The notes under the pieces are model-generated. The model was not told where the DNA came from and did not search any database. It was given only the letters and a program-made list of their open reading frames with translations. Position numbers and translations under genes: made by a program. A stretch of DNA of 6,025 nt, taken from assembly GCA_020059765.1 (NCBI GenBank), contig JAGVBM010000162.1, positions 1 through 6,025 on the forward strand, written 5' to 3'. Source of the DNA: Bacillota bacterium. GTDB lineage: Bacteria > Bacillota > Bacilli > Tumebacillales > Effusibacillaceae. Each line of letters begins with the position of its first letter. The first letter of the stretch is position 1. Of the stretch, positions 5,375-6,025 are shown in pieces.

Positions 5375-6025
5375 ATGCAGAATAAAAACAAAACGGTCAT
5401 GAAATCCATGGATTTGCTGAATCTGTTTTTGACGAACGAACGATTGACACTGAATGAAATGGTCGAATTGTCCGGACTGCCCAAAACTTCCGTTCATCGC
5501 ATGACGGGATCCCTTGAAGAGATGGGGTTTTTGACAAAAGACGAAACGGGTGGCTACAGATTGGGGCTGCTCTTTTTGCAATTCGGCCAATTGGTGGCGG
5601 AACGGTTGGACATCCGGAAGATTGCGCTGCCCGTCATGAAACGGCTGAGGGATGATGTCGGGGAAGCGGTCAACCTGATTGTCAGGGACGGGAACGAAGC
5701 CATCTACATCGAGAAAGTGGATACGACTCAACCGGTTCGCGTATATACGAGAATTGGCCGCCGAGCGCCGCTGCATGCGGGTGCATGCCCGAGAATCTTA
5801 TTGGCGTTCCTGCCCGAACAGGAACGGAATGCGTATCTGGATACGGTCGATCTCCATCCCTTTGCTTCCGGTACAATTCTTGACCGGAAACAGTTGCGCA
5901 GCATGGTTCAGGAAGCAGTCCAGCGGGGGTATACGGTAAGCCATTCCGAATTGGAGGATCATTCTTCCGCAGTGGCGGCACCGATTTTTAATCATCTTGG
6001 CAAAGTAACGGCAGGACTGAGCATC
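5375..6025 (+). CDS. IclR-family transcriptional regulator, 3'-truncated by window edge
   Basis: The frame is open for 217 codons to the last base of the window; IclR proteins are usually about 250-260 residues, so the final 35-45 are missing. The start ATG at 5375 has GAGGTGA (5365-5371) at good spacing. Residues 8-75 form the N-terminal winged helix-turn-helix: the recognition region is about LNEMVELSGLPKTSVHRM (26-43), followed by the wing with GGYRLG (59-64). From about residue 75 comes the IclR effector-binding domain, including GEAVNLIVRDG, YIEKVD, and RRAPLHAGACPRILLAFL (H134, C138), ending in the expected VTAGLSI strand. It presumably binds a small organic acid or sugar-derived ligand as a dimer or tetramer; the ligand is not predictable here. 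It starts a new transcription unit after the deoC terminator, and its targets probably lie downstream. Confidence 0.93.
   Translation, partial: MQNKNKTVMKSMDLLNLFLTNERLTLNEMVELSGLPKTSVHRMTGSLEEMGFLTKDETGGYRLGLLFLQFGQLVAERLDIRKIALPVMKRLRDDVGEAVNLIVRDGNEAIYIEKVDTTQPVRVYTRIGRRAPLHAGACPRILLAFLPEQERNAYLDTVDLHPFASGTILDRKQLRSMVQEAVQRGYTVSHSELEDHSSAVAAPIFNHLGKVTAGLSI

Noticed and set aside
1..6025. CRISPR array, insertion sequence, integrase, toxin-antitoxin pair or phage genes
   Set aside because: No spaced direct repeats, transposase or integrase motifs, or paired small genes were found on either strand; the coding space is filled by recognisable chromosomal genes.

Overview
This window looks like a chromosomal stretch from a spore-forming Bacilli-type Firmicute of roughly balanced base composition (judged by eye, not counted). 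Three things point that way: the rsmE-mtaB gene order, which follows dnaJ-prmA in Bacillus-type genomes; strong GGAGG-type ribosome binding sites; and T-rich intrinsic terminators. All genes lie on the + strand. I cannot name the species.

Layout. Positions 1-597 hold the 3' part of rsmE (16S rRNA m3U1498 methyltransferase), cut by the left edge. After a 4-nt gap-type junction comes mtaB (603-1970), a complete tRNA ms2t6A37 methylthiotransferase. That translation-quality operon ends at a 10-bp perfect terminator (1963-1994) which includes the mtaB stop codon. A 169-nt non-coding stretch (1995-2163) follows. It has overlapping, mutually exclusive hairpins (2022-2090), then an AT-rich leader bounded by a 9-bp inverted repeat. 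Next is an orphan membrane-bound PAS histidine kinase (2173-3942), with about seven membrane segments and a complete HisKA/HATPase core but no response regulator nearby.

A near-consensus sigma-A promoter (3922-3950) inside the 3' end of the kinase gene appears to drive a two-gene unit: a small NUDIX hydrolase (4016-4450) and deoC, deoxyribose-phosphate aldolase (4447-5208), joined by an ATGA overlap. A bulged stem terminator (5250-5297) closes it. A new transcription unit then starts with an IclR-family regulator (5375-6025, cut by the right edge). A perfect 7-3-7 palindrome directly abuts its ribosome binding site and is a good candidate autoregulatory operator.

How the genes fit together: rsmE and mtaB modify rRNA and tRNA. 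NUDIX-deoC looks like nucleotide clean-up and deoxyribose salvage. The kinase probably feeds a distant regulator; a sporulation phosphorelay is plausible but unproven. The IclR target lies outside the window. The window is mostly ordinary housekeeping DNA. I see no clearly undescribed system; the points most worth checking are the structured leader before the kinase, the unrecognised kinase sensor region, and the IclR palindrome.
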